A stretch of 64,000 bases of DNA from Saccharomycopsis phalli. Taxonomy: Eukaryota > Ascomycota > Saccharomycetes > Ascoideales > Saccharomycopsidaceae. The position numbers and the translations under genes are program-made. The notes beneath the pieces are model-generated. The model ran no database searches and had not been told where the DNA came from. It saw only the letters and a program-made list of their open reading frames with translations. Positions 52,001 to 60,320 of this stretch are shown here, piece after piece (within the stretch, counting starts at the first letter, position 1; each line of letters starts with the position of its first letter). The stretch is from positions 992,001 to 1,056,000 of the forward strand of contig CP073217.1 in NCBI GenBank assembly GCA_020342235.1. Direction: 5' to 3'.

Positions 52001-54053
52001 CGAGAAATTCCTCTTGGAATTCCTCTGAATGGTAGGATAAATAATAATTGAGAACATTAATGTAGATATCTTGATCTAAGCAGTCAAGATTTTGCACACA
52101 GTCTAAATTGACTAATTTGATATTTAGCATGAATAAAAGTGTCAGCTCGCTCATTGAGGCCGCAAGACCGTTTAATTCTTTTAATATCATGTTGCACTGT
52201 TCAGCCGAAATTGACTTTATGGGAGAAATAAAGCGCAATTCGATATTCATCATAGCTCTAGAAGCTGTGCTGTCTATTATTGATATGGAATCATCCCATA
52301 ATATCGAATACTCCGCAAACTGACCATCATAGTCGGTAAGGCATCCTAGGCTGTTGAAAATTACCTTTGAGGAAATTGCGACTTCTTTTCCATTTAGCCA
52401 TAGCACTAAGATGTCAATTAGTAAAAAATAATCCTTTTCAAGTTCGTCTGGCAACGTGCTTACCTTGTCGAGCAACCAAGGGACTACCCGATCAGCAATA
52501 TTGAGGTTATTATTTAGAAACTGTGCAAGAAAAAGCCAAAACAATATGCTGTGGTTGCTCAATATCGCTGGACCATGAATAATCGGCTTGTCAAGAATGC
52601 TTTCTGCCAATCTGTTTATGGATGCATCTACAGCGAGTTTTCCGTCGATTATTCGGATGATAATTCCACAACACGCATCACAGTATTCTGCCCGTTTGAT
52701 CAAGTGCAAGCTGTATTCCAAATACTGGTTCAATTGTTTGTCCTCTATCACACCCCTTTCAATCAATAGGCGTTGGCCCAACAAGTACCAGTGGACATGG
52801 TCTGTCTCTGCTCTTTGGCTAATGAATTCCTGGAAATAACTGTCCTGGACGACCATATTGTTATTTAGATAAAATGTTAGTAGTTGAAACGACAAGGCCC
52901 TCCTACCAATGGACTGTAAGTACAATAAGAAATGAAATATGGACGCAAATTTCAAATTAAAGTCAATTGCGCCAAGTGATTCATCACCAATGGATATTTC
53001 TGAGCCCAACCTGCGTCTCTTGGTCAAAGGCTCAAGGGAGCCAATTTCTGAGTCCAAGAAAATCACAATATACTTGCTAAATATGAGCTGTGATAGCCAA
53101 GCTCTCTGGACGGAAATAGACTGGTCTGGCTTTAGGTATATGTACCTTAGGTTGAACCAATGGACATTGGTGTTTGGGTACAAATCTCTGACGCCAATGT
53201 GGGTGACCAAATCATCTTTATGGCTTAGGAGCTGTCTATCGATAAAAGTTAAAATATCCACAATAAGCTCCTTTTCCACATAGTGCACCTCTGCCACTAT
53301 GAGAAGGAATATCAGAATATAGTCTCTCAAGTACGAGTATTTGTACAAGTCAAACCTAATGAGTACCGAAAGGCCGGCGAATATTAGCCGATCAATTAGA
53401 AGCTTGTTCTCGAGCCGATAATAAATTATAATGTTGTTGATGATTTTGAAAATCACCACGGTATTTATCGACTCCTTGTGCCAGTGGGACAAGTGATTAA
53501 TCAAAGTCTCCACCAAATCATGTAGCACCACGACCATTTGGTTGTTGCGGCCACTAAGGAAGTTTCCCACGCAGCTCAAGAGCTCGTAATTGACATTATC
53601 ATTATATGACATGGAGTTTTCGAGCATCCGGAGCGCGAACCTCGTCATTTCTATCGCTTTGCTGCCATTAGTATCCTTCTGGCTCAAAATATTCAATACT
53701 TTGGTAGTTTCCAAAGCAACAGGCATAAAGAGCGATCGTGCATTGACAGACTGTACCTGATCATAGACTAATTTTATAGTAGTTGCCTTCAATTGGCTGG
53801 CTTTGCTCAGAATTAAATTCCGAATGAGCCCCATTGTTTTATTCAAGCGCGTCTCCACTGCGTTGGAGGCTGATTTCTCATACAAGGTCTGGTCATGGTG
53901 TACTAATCCAAACAACTTTGTAAGTAGTAGGTTGACTTGCTTTGCACCAAGGGAGTTGAGGAAGATCGTGGAGGTGATTTCTGCTTCTAAGAGACTAAGA
54001 CCTTCATTTTTATCCTTTAGTTTGCTAGAAGAAAGAAGATTAATAATATCCAT
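46032..54053 (-). CDS. TEL1: Tel1 checkpoint/telomere kinase (ATM family)
   Basis: Tel1 is the ATM-type PI3K-like kinase recruited by MRX to DNA ends and short telomeres. The 2673-residue product starts with MDIINLLSSSKLKDKNEGL, matching the TAN motif of Tel1/ATM. A very long helical-repeat region follows, then a FAT region and the kinase domain, with GDRHCNNILL (Asp2507) and HIDLGVAFDQG (Asp2526). The C-terminal FATC segment ends LSVEAVVRQLVQEATDVTNLALLFRGWAPFY-like, as in Tel1 rather than Mec1. Length fits fungal Tel1. Base composition changes steeply along the gene: 37 of 60 bases are G/C at 46081-46140 but 15 of 60 at 50341-50400. No intron is needed. Confidence 0.96.
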   Translation of the reverse strand: MDIINLLSSSKLKDKNEGLSLLEAEITSTIFLNSLGAKQVNLLLTKLFGLVHHDQTLYEKSASNAVETRLNKTMGLIRNLILSKASQLKATTIKLVYDQVQSVNARSLFMPVALETTKVLNILSQKDTNGSKAIEMTRFALRMLENSMSYNDNVNYELLSCVGNFLSGRNNQMVVVLHDLVETLINHLSHWHKESINTVVIFKIINNIIIYYRLENKLLIDRLIFAGLSVLIRFDLYKYSYLRDYILIFLLIVAEVHYVEKELIVDILTFIDRQLLSHKDDLVTHIGVRDLYPNTNVHWFNLRYIYLKPDQSISVQRAWLSQLIFSKYIVIFLDSEIGSLEPLTKRRRLGSEISIGDESLGAIDFNLKFASIFHFLLYLQSIGRRALSFQLLTFYLNNNMVVQDSYFQEFISQRAETDHVHWYLLGQRLLIERGVIEDKQLNQYLEYSLHLIKRAEYCDACCGIIIRIIDGKLAVDASINRLAESILDKPIIHGPAILSNHSILFWLFLAQFLNNNLNIADRVVPWLLDKVSTLPDELEKDYFLLIDILVLWLNGKEVAISSKVIFNSLGCLTDYDGQFAEYSILWDDSISIIDSTASRAMMNIELRFISPIKSISAEQCNMILKELNGLAASMSELTLLFMLNIKLVNLDCVQNLDCLDQDIYINVLNYYLSYHSEEFQEEFLAKIAYTYDITNISNLPDKEFTPDIEFGEVKKGLQRNGKVKHYLVKKKLYENYRLKPFDKNKATFQSLLFQDLDDNVVASYLNAINNERFVDCLLLINRSKRLISNKIYKCIIRIIGERLLSDTKFQSNEIWKCSINDFLSGIAKRMCQTPDVSMTDGDTSEKHPPTQDYKDVINFLIQLDDLGYFRSNLEILSYADLLISYITETGESTKQFNDLFERLIKLVGRFCNILKIKISKNIPELVCYLKLNNQKLLYTKLYESFQRPNSSADSWFTFSTFLTNVSQKSEYFTVNCLLSLLEYENDIQSSLDVFVTNYQLLDCKELYLKFRVQLLFYWHLRSLPITEFPADAFGYTNENFLAENYQIIASIMLAYGIDGFDMMIKKLDKSNHEILFEIMPLLIPLSFTELGIRNEIFTLLNRWSISVNEVNMWLGNIIFEVINYSDFSTGEYLTVWGSVSCGCNLTSKLVKISMKTSKNLINILISNYNEDFWNNKTQHFIVRNILNLLSESSSKSEKIMNLRKLDCVVLMNTSMENKIIVSIITDVLKYLDEDSDIIEQVNMIILRILERVTNDNHGESLFANVSMDMSVGDISSRSLTPLLSGSNKSIFHIISIIIKHLNSGSRIDQKIISWLIRYVDGISCGTTMGICRMFNAILSKQNLDISISDIENLILIDDGWVDEFIPVLFDCQPTLSHVPYSYFPSKGIIKYLFKSDNESSRPFLIWKARILGNYFSNTGRSLELANPRKSLFYLKKIFEKNNLKYVFVLIFRELKKYNDMAIQNIISCFIFIHDRDLHVFGDICDFNSIFRQYLDYLNPMCLDVFEILYPLKYSLGHSLIELLKQGMFEEFCKSLFLTVTQGLNFEFIKPLQRLLDFKFELLRDILTDLVIIYIDCNQDVLFLKTLIDQYFSLEDPSEELMKFFVELCLKIRIGIKFNDKRFQDILDRKCYGKLYSCCCKLKYWKIGLLFFESQWELGFQKSDDAQLDKEKALLEHHKSLHKLYNSIDEEDIKYSLSVKPSLNSAIEFINGEKSSYSTIMFNSGIFDCKYEESFSNHEQNNIVNSMISNGMIGISKLAGDYFRSSNKIANSDGNNSTYHWAWKLNQWDMPDNRDCTFNGMIYNTLRALKHNTDKVQNVLEQSYLNVLKHDTLNNEIFNNCGYKNDTLKLLGIMWNVEEVINSKPASVDKYFGIEWFRQQDFSKYEDILEIREKVLEISKDPNASLTQNLLGLKTGNLSIGLDNNTLKNVDERIVELMRYGYYARMNNCNQKNINSVIKIGKLIGESSSVTSKLIYKYESANTLWDQNQPLIAVKILKDVKKSLQDTWTMKFLSKSHIDSLLVEWLSDSKQDTPLNIMTEYIEPYFNLNENHLTRMDHIFGKFCDTQLKIADFDREIKRYEKVIVNKNKDLKYSIRLSNSENKKYAFKLKRQLAADNSELTSLITSKEKFIQYSIYFYFKSIINGHEDSDVDRFCALWLKYYNNETVSKLIYRLLTTNQFPYYKLLTWISQLSSRLSMEENNFQKLLKYILMNCGVKHPYHTLFILKSLRLQSNNNPDNMMIIRSQAASGLWQQMRTQVKILDAVGVFCNESIKLANYQIGREKYLELDKISIGKFWMDLPRICLPTREIAVRKDGNYGSVATMVRINNRIEISSSGISKPKIAVISQSDGYASKVLFKGNTDDLRQDAIMEQVFEKVNRLLKNDKQTHRRSLKIRTYKVIPMGPQAGMIEFVLNSIPLIEIVQPLHGKHDSLSLLQASRKMQQWEELEISQRISNFEQRLYTAIQPVLREFFLRNFTNPYEWFESRLAYSHGTASSSMIGYMLGLGDRHCNNILLDRQRGEPVHIDLGVAFDQGKLLTIPEKVPFRLTRDVVDGLGVSGTEGVFRRSCEHVFRVLRDKKDQIDGILDILKWDPLYVWTISPLRRRKLQDQVFDDEMYHEFEEQGSEASRAVSMVQHKLIANGLSVEAVVRQLVQEATDVTNLALLFRGWAPFY

Positions 54054-54146
54054 CTAACGTTTCCTTTTTATGGCATTTATCAAAATACAAAAGGCGTGTG
54101 AAGACAATCTGCAAGTTGGGGATTGTTTTTCGAGTTTTTTCCAAAC

Positions 54147-55097
54147 ATGGAGGAATGGTTGGCAAATAACCTCAAGGACGATCCCCAGGGAAACTTTATC
54201 AGCAACAAGACGCTAATTCAAATATTAGAATACTCCAATCTCCCTGTCCCTGACAAATTGCGACAGATCAAGGATATAGATTACAAGAATCACCAGCCCC
54301 ACATTGAGCCGGGACCTGTTGCGAAGCAAATTCCAAGCGAAGACGAGCTTTTTGACTTACTTGAGGAGCATGAGGAGCTGTGGAAGCCGGCAATTATAGA
54401 GCTCAAAAAGGAAATCAAGTCCACCATCAATGGTCGCATTCAGGGGGTGTTTGACAATGAGCTCAAGGGTGTGGTGAGCGAGTCGTTCAAGGCGAGGTTT
54501 TTGGAGGAGACTCGAGCCTCGATGTTGCCGATATATGTACGAATAGGGGTGATGCACTTTATAAAGGGCATGAGAGAACAGATACCGGTGAATATAGTTG
54601 ATGGGAAGAAACAACTTATTCTTGGAGATCGACTGGCTGACCAAGTGATGCTCAAGATTTTCTTGGAGGGAAGCAAGAAACTTGTGATGTTAATTATTTT
54701 AGATGACATGGAGGAAGTCGCAGCAGGGTTGGTTAATACGTTAACAAAGGCGTCCAAGGAGGGCACATTGTATGACCCGCATTCTGGACGGACGTTTAAA
54801 TGGGACTGGGCACCTCCGGAAGAAACGCAGAAGATGCAAACGGCCTTGTATGATGCTGGGCTCGTTTGTCTTGTTTATATCAATCCTCTGCATGACCCGA
54901 AGCTGCTGAAGAAGATCCTTCGCAAGGCGAATCAGTTGGAGTATGTTACAGACGCACTTCTCACTGAAGACTCGAATTACAAGATTCGGCTTAGCAGAGC
55001 CATCAGCAGGAAGGAGCAAAAGCAGCTTCAGGAGACATTGCAGTCGCCTCTGATGGTTTCAAGTGATACAAGGCCAGTCTTTGGCGACCTCAGTTGA
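54147..55097 (+). CDS. conserved-looking protein of unknown function, 316 aa
   Basis: I do not recognise this protein. The ATG at 54147 starts MEEWLANNLKDDPQG; the longer open frame has no ATG. The N-terminal half is acidic and helical (EDELFDLLEEHEELWKPAII, ELKKEIKSTINGRIQGVFDN). The middle has a mixed hydrophobic stretch (KKLVMLIILDDMEEVAAGLV) too charged for a clear membrane helix. The C-terminal part (DAGLVCLVYINPLHDPKLLKKIL, then a Lys/Gln-rich end) looks like an alpha/beta fold. No signal peptide or known motif is visible. Codon use is normal and the length and start region support a real gene. It diverges from TEL1 across 93 bp. Confidence 0.8.
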   Translation: MEEWLANNLKDDPQGNFISNKTLIQILEYSNLPVPDKLRQIKDIDYKNHQPHIEPGPVAKQIPSEDELFDLLEEHEELWKPAIIELKKEIKSTINGRIQGVFDNELKGVVSESFKARFLEETRASMLPIYVRIGVMHFIKGMREQIPVNIVDGKKQLILGDRLADQVMLKIFLEGSKKLVMLIILDDMEEVAAGLVNTLTKASKEGTLYDPHSGRTFKWDWAPPEETQKMQTALYDAGLVCLVYINPLHDPKLLKKILRKANQLEYVTDALLTEDSNYKIRLSRAISRKEQKQLQETLQSPLMVSSDTRPVFGDLS

Positions 55098-56757
55098 TTG
55101 TCTATTTAGCACGTTGGCGATCTATTCTGTGGCTACAGACGGGTGTCTGATGAATTGGGTCTTTTATTGTGGATGCGGTACTGAGATTACAAAGGTATCG
55201 GATGCGGATCAAGCTTACAATGAGACGCCATCCAATTGAAATCACCCATAAAGATGGATCAATAGGTAATCACAATAGCTTTAGATAATGAATCAAAGGC
55301 TTTTGGTGTATAAAATTCATACAGTTTACTATACTGGATCAAATAATGCCAATCGATACAAGCTTGGGCTAGTGGAGCCCATGAAAAGTGAAAGGCATCG
55401 ACCACTATTTATGACATTTCATGATACCGTGGGCTTGTCCGTGAATTATTCAAAGGACTTATGATGTGGGGCACCCTCCTCCTCCCATAACGAGCCGAAG
55501 GTCTAGTGTGTTGACACATGACAAGTTAGGGCGAAAATAAGCCAGGCTGATTATAAATATACAACTCCTTCGTTATATATAGCACTTTGTGGTGCCCTGG
55601 GGATATTTGTGGGTACTCTCCAACGTTGAATTCTTGGTGAGTAATAGAGACACGGTCCAACTTACCGTAGAATACTCAGGTACTGAAACCATGGGTCCCT
55701 GACTTGAGACATCCTTCCTAATTGGGGATAGACTTTGGGTGTTTTGATCCTGGGTCCTGCGATTCTCTGTTTGTGAGGTCTCAGATGTTTTTCGTATAGT
55801 TGCAGTAGGTAATGGCACAGGGTGGTTGTTTGAATTAATCATGTATGTTCATCATGTTGTCTCTAACACTTTGAGAATTTAGGCATGACCGTAAAGTCTA
55901 TAGCAGGTTACAAATATCTGGGGCTAGCAAAGCGTTGGCAGTTTGCATAGGTCGAGAACATAAATATGTGAAACAAGTCCGTTCATATTGGGGTAGAGAA
56001 GCCCAAAGGCGGTGTATTGACACTGGATAATTGACGGCGAGGACCTTGCAGCAAAAAAAGGTGACCCAAAAAAAGGTGACCCAAGAAAAAGTGAACCAAA
56101 AAAGTGAGCCAAAAAAGTAAACCAAAAAAGTGAGCCAAAAAGCCCTGAACCAAAAAGCCCTGAGCCAAAAAAGCCCTGAGCCAAAAAAGCCCTGAGCCAA
56201 AAAAGCCCTGAGCCAAAAAAGCCCTGAGCCAAAAAAGAAGCAAAAAAGGACAGCCAAAGACAGGTACCAAAAACAACCCCTAGGAGCCAAAAGCAAGTGA
56301 ATCAAGGGGCGCACACCCATGCTGATTGGACCGAAAATGACGATTATATACACCACACTGGTTTAACCCATTGGGGACGCGACCCTTGACGAAACAAAGT
56401 ATTCCATCTTGCTCTGAGACATGCACGAGGTTGACCAAAGGATGCAGCGAGGGAGTAACCCGGCTGAGTGTGAAGGCTGGCATTTTAGCCGGCATGGGCT
56501 GGCCGAGGTACTTTGCAGGGAATGAAACGGATTATAAATAGTATTAATTAAAAGCGGTGGCAGGCAGGAATGGAAATTTGTCGGGGCTATTGTAGATGTA
56601 ATTTTTTTTTTTTTGTTTTCCGCGAACCGGAGTGAAATTTCATTAGTCAATTTCAGGCCACCTCATTACATAATCACAGTATCACAAGATTCAAAAACAA
56701 AAATACATTTCTCAACACCCCGACAGAGTTGATATACAAACAAGCGAGTGATACAAC
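55098..56757. repeat. long intergenic region with 16-bp minisatellite
   Basis: AGCCAAAAAAGCCCTG repeats about six times (56145-56245), preceded by AAAAAAGGTGACCC units (56055-56110). 55098-56040 is mostly unique; an 89-codon minus-strand frame (55573-55842) has no recognisable features. 56300-56757 holds unique sequence leading to the SCS2 promoter. Confidence 0.65.
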
Positions 56758-57581
56758 ATGAATTCTTCGGAAGCGAACTTGGAGATTTTGCCGGCAGTTT
56801 TGAAGTTCAAGCGTAAGTAAATAAATAAATAAAAGGGCCCCTGCTAACTGGTAGCGCCATTTACTCAACCTTCGACGGAGAGGATGGTATTGACCAATAC
56901 TAGTGACAAGGTTCTTGCCTTTAAGGTGAAGACCACTGCGCCAAGACTGTGAGTATCTAGAGATTTTATTTATTTTTGTGGGGCATTGCTAACGGATGTA
57001 GCTACTGTGTGAGACCAAATGCCTCGACGATTGCCCCTGGTGAGAAGCTTGAGGTGCAAATAATCTTGCAAGGGTTGAAGGAGGAGCCGGGGAAGAACTA
57101 CAAGTGCACGGACAAGTTCATGGTGGTTTCTTTGCCGTGTCCTTATGATGTGAACGGCGAGTCGACGCCAACGGTTGCGCAAATGTGGCCAAAGTTGGAG
57201 AAGGAGTTTAGTCGGTCTGAGAAGAAGATCCGGGTAGTGTTTGAGAGTCTTGCGGCGAAGCCGGTGGCAAAGGTGGAGGCTCCAAAAGCCGAGGCTCCAA
57301 AGGTGGAGGCACCAAAAGCCGAGGCTCCAAAGGTGGAAGCACCAAAGGTGGAAGCACCAAACCCGCCTATTGTTGTGAGCGAGCCAGTGAAGGATGCCGG
57401 CAGCAGGGACGTGTCGGACACACAAAAGAAGATTGAAGCAATGAGCGAAAAGTTGAAGCTGGACGCTGCGCCAGGGGTGAAGCCCACTGCGGTGGTTCCG
57501 CAACAGGGGTCGTCGCTCCCGGTGCCAATTGCCGTGATTGGCGGGTTGCTTGCGCTCTTGCTTGCGTGGCTTTTCTTTTAA
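56758..57581 (+). CDS. SCS2: VAP-type ER tether Scs2, spliced (three exons)
   Basis: Scs2/VAP binds FFAT-motif lipid-transfer proteins and links ER to plasma membrane. Exons are 56758-56812, 56855-56948 and 57002-57581. Joined, they give 242 residues with a continuous MSP domain (about 6-125). The joins read LKFKPPFTQP across intron 1 and TTAPRLYCVRPNA across intron 2, exactly the VAP consensus. Repeats of KVEAPKAEAP type (about 155-190), a short coiled coil (DTQKKIEAMSEKLKL) and a C-terminal tail anchor (VPIAVIGGLLALLLAWLFF) follow. Each intron has a GTAAGT/GTGAGT donor and a TGCTAAC branch site close to TAG. Neither exon 1 nor 2 is visible as a long frame. S. cerevisiae SCS2 has no intron. 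Confidence 0.94.
56813..56854 (+). other. SCS2 intron 1 (42 nt)
   Basis: It starts GTAAGT, has branch site TGCTAAC at 56842-56848 and ends GGTAG; branch A to acceptor is 7 nt. The reading frame across it is required by the VAP domain. Confidence 0.9.
56949..57001 (+). other. SCS2 intron 2 (53 nt)
   Basis: It starts GTGAGT, has TGCTAAC at 56987-56993 and ends ATGTAG; branch A to acceptor is 9 nt. Confidence 0.9.
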
Positions 57582-57635
57582 GTAGTGTATATCTTAATCA
57601 GCCAATGTTTTTATGAATATATATATGTAATCTAG

Positions 57636-59093
57636 CTAGTGTCCTGCGCCGAAAAACACCGCAGCCAAACACACCACCATCACCACCACCCCCCAAATGC
57701 TGAGACCAGCAGCCAACCACCTGACGAGTTTGTGCTCCTGGGTTGTGTGCCGCACGTTTCCGTTTCCGTCGTATTGCGGAAGCCCGCTGCCTAGAAGCTT
57801 GTATCCAAAGATTCCAGGCAAGATGAACGAGATGGATGTTGAGCCTGTGGCGCCGACAAAGCCCAACACGTGCTCCAAGCCCTGCACCTGGATCGCCACG
57901 AGGTACGACACCGTGACGATGGCAAGCGTCAATGCCACAAACCGCGGCGTCGGAAGCGGCACCACTGCCTCCGGTTCGTCCTCGATCACCGCCGACGAGC
58001 TGCTCGCAAGAAGCGACGAGCTGCTTGGAAGAAGCGACGACAGCTCATGCTCACGAGCCACAGGCCGTGCCGAGGATCCCAGGCTGATGCTGAGGGCCCG
58101 GAGCACGCTGGAGGCAGTGCGGCTCACCAGGCTGGTGAAGCTGTTTGCCCGGCTCTCGATCTCGATCTTGCGGACCTCGACGTAGTGCACAATGTGGTTG
58201 ATGCTGGCCCGTGCCGGATGGCACTGGAGCGGGAAGCTGAGGGTCACAAGCACGACTATTGCCACGCGACCCACGGTCGAGGTCACCGAGTGCGGATACA
58301 TCACAATGATGTTCCCTGGAACGTTGTCGCCAAACGTGAGGTACCCGGTGGTGCCAACAACCATGTAGAGCACCATCGCCGTGCCTATTGCCGACACAAT
58401 CACCCGGTTCACGTTCCTGCCCAGCTTGTCCTGCAACTCGTTCACCAACGAGAACATGTTCTGGTGGCACGTGTAGGCAAACACAAACAACGGGAACGCC
58501 TTCACCATCGCCGTGCCGCTCGCTGGTGCAAGGTACCGCACCTGGCCCCGGAGCTCTGCCGGAATGTCGCCCCGTGCAAAGTGCCCAATCACCAACACCG
58601 CAAGGTACCCCACCGACGAAAGCGCAACCATCGACGCATACCGGAGCGAATCGAGCTTCCGCAAAAACGACAACGGCGCAACCACCACCACCATCACAAC
58701 CGTGATCCAGAATCGTCGCTCCACAAGGTACCCGTGCCCACTTACGTCCCCGACAAGCGACTCCACAATCTTCGGCATCAAGTCCCCAATCACCACAAGA
58801 TACGAGATCCCCACCCCCAAACATTTAATCGCAATGCCCAAATCAAACACAACAGAGAGCGACGGGTACGTGAGCTGCGAGAGCGAGAAAAATGACGCGT
58901 GGCCGGTCTTGGTGTATCTGCTACACTTGCCTTGGAGATAGAGCCCAAACATTGAGCTCACCGCAGAAAACATAATCACAAACAACCCAAGCACCACTCC
59001 ATTCGCCCGTATTCCAAACGGCATCGCTAGCAACCCAGCACCAATAATCGTGTTGAGCAAGTTAACTGCTGCCGACGTGGCTGTTCCCGACAT
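57636..59093 (-). CDS. vacuolar amino-acid transporter of the AVT5/6/7 type
   Basis: The 485-residue product is an AAAP-family transporter with about 11 membrane helices. It begins MSGTATSAAVNLLNTIIGAG and LLAMPFGIRANGVVLG, the family's helix-1 signature (N-x-x-x-T-I-I-G-A-G). It has FAYTCHQNMFSLVNEL in the middle, a soluble Ser-rich loop (about 350-400) before the last helices and SISFILPGIFGYKLL near the end. The Avt5/6/7 branch moves amino acids out of the vacuole. Which member it is cannot be told. The ATG at 59093 is used; the upstream open stretch lacks an ATG. It is convergent with SCS2, 54 bp between stops. Confidence 0.9.
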   Translation of the reverse strand: MSGTATSAAVNLLNTIIGAGLLAMPFGIRANGVVLGLFVIMFSAVSSMFGLYLQGKCSRYTKTGHASFFSLSQLTYPSLSVVFDLGIAIKCLGVGISYLVVIGDLMPKIVESLVGDVSGHGYLVERRFWITVVMVVVVAPLSFLRKLDSLRYASMVALSSVGYLAVLVIGHFARGDIPAELRGQVRYLAPASGTAMVKAFPLFVFAYTCHQNMFSLVNELQDKLGRNVNRVIVSAIGTAMVLYMVVGTTGYLTFGDNVPGNIIVMYPHSVTSTVGRVAIVVLVTLSFPLQCHPARASINHIVHYVEVRKIEIESRANSFTSLVSRTASSVLRALSISLGSSARPVAREHELSSLLPSSSSLLASSSSAVIEDEPEAVVPLPTPRFVALTLAIVTVSYLVAIQVQGLEHVLGFVGATGSTSISFILPGIFGYKLLGSGLPQYDGNGNVRHTTQEHKLVRWLAAGLSIWGVVVMVVCLAAVFFGAGH

Positions 59094-59498
59094 TTTTCCT
59101 AGGCGTAGTCTTGTACAAGCAAAAATTGGGCCTCGCCTTTTTTTTCTCCGCCATATGACTTCTTGGCTGAAATACAAATGCTCGGCACTCGCCTCTTGCT
59201 CGGGTCTTTTGCTCGTTTGATTCCGCAACCTGTTTAATTATCCATTTGTCAGCATTGTTTCCGGGCCTCTTTTTTTTTTTTTTATTTCCACATCCCAGCA
59301 CTTGCAAAGCGTATCTTTATCCTGCTCCAAACGCACACACACAGCACTATCCTGAACTCCGTAGGTACCTGTCAATCCCTGCTGTCCTTTGGCGTCACCT
59401 TTCCATGCAATTTCAACCCGCAAAACCCACTTTTCTCGTTATTACCGTATTTTTCCTTTGCTCTCCATGTAGCCGTCCCAAAAATTTCAAAATAAGTT

Positions 59499-59589
59499 GG
59501 CAACGTGTCCGAGCGGTTAAGGAGAAAGACTTGAATACTAAGACATCTTTTGGGCTTTGCCCGCGCAGGTTCGAGTCCTGCCGTTGTCG
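59499..59589 (+). tRNA. tRNA-Ser(UGA) with 9-nt intron
   Basis: Acceptor GGCAACG pairs with CGTTGTC, discriminator G. The anticodon stem AAAGA/TCTTT, loop CTTGAA-intron-A, long variable arm GGGCTTTGCCC and GCAGGTTCGAGTCCTGC T-arm closely match yeast serine tRNAs. The intron TACTAAGAC is 59536-59544, just 3' of position 37; without it the tRNA is 82 nt. A T-run terminator follows. Confidence 0.9.
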
Positions 59590-59844
59590 TAATATTTTTT
59601 GTTCAACTTCCAATGAAGTATACCATTGCCATGGGTCGTGAAGTCCCACTGCTTGTCTACATGCAACTTGGCCATGAGCGTATTCTTTTTACATGCAATG
59701 GAGTCTTAGTTACAACTGCAATGTATAAATATTCTCAGTCATGTCCGCACACCATACAGTGCCAGAATTCACATTGTATTTGTCACTATTCCAATCCAGT
59801 GTAATTTGGACTTTTATATTCTAGTTTACTAGAATCCCACTACA

Positions 59845-60320
59845 GATGGGTAAACTTTCGACTAGAGCTAGTAAATATTATTATTATTATTATTTATTCA
59901 ACGCTATAGCTATACGGCTCCAGGGATAAAAAACTCTCGGTTAGTGCTGCAGCAAAAAGGAAACTACTAGTCCAGCACTGACGAGTAGAATCCTACAAGA
60001 TTTTTAAGCTTCGTCTTTTCTGAAAAATAGACGCAGACTTGAGTAGTACTGGTAATTCCTTTGTATATCTATTCTTGGGCTCGAAAGGCCTATAGTTCTG
60101 GCAGGTAAAGTCGTGGAAGGTGGACAGCTTGAATCCTCGCATCTGTTCCATGATGGACTAGTATCTGCGTTGATAAACGTCTTTGTTTTGTGTGAAACTA
60201 AGCTTTGGCCGCCGAGTAGCCGGCTAATCTTGTCGAGTATTTGCTTAGATCCAACTAGGGCTTTTGAAAGTAGTAATTGACTTTTCAATAGTCACTCGAA
60301 TTGATCCTTGGCCTAGCGTT
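59845..60320 (-). mobile_element. LINE-like retrotransposon fragment (copy B)
   Basis: On the minus strand the translated stretch at 60288-60004 shares LLLS(K/E)ALVG, KISRLLGGQSLVSHKTKTFIN and PRIDIQRNYQ with copy A. The downstream part shares CGACGAGTAGAATCCTACAA (as GACGAGTAGAATCC) and TTTCGACTAGAGCT. The Cys motif is damaged here. A further minus-strand stretch at 60852-61067 has KCIKLF and CKLCGAHSPPLYFRC, like the zinc knuckles of LINE ORF1 proteins. It may be an upstream remnant of the same element. Confidence 0.5.

Noticed and set aside
55573-55842. 89-codon minus-strand frame rich in Ser, Thr and Gln
   Set aside because: No known motif, and low complexity. The surrounding 55.5-55.7 kb looked LTR-like at first (TGTTGACA start, TATA run), but I found no second copy or matching end.
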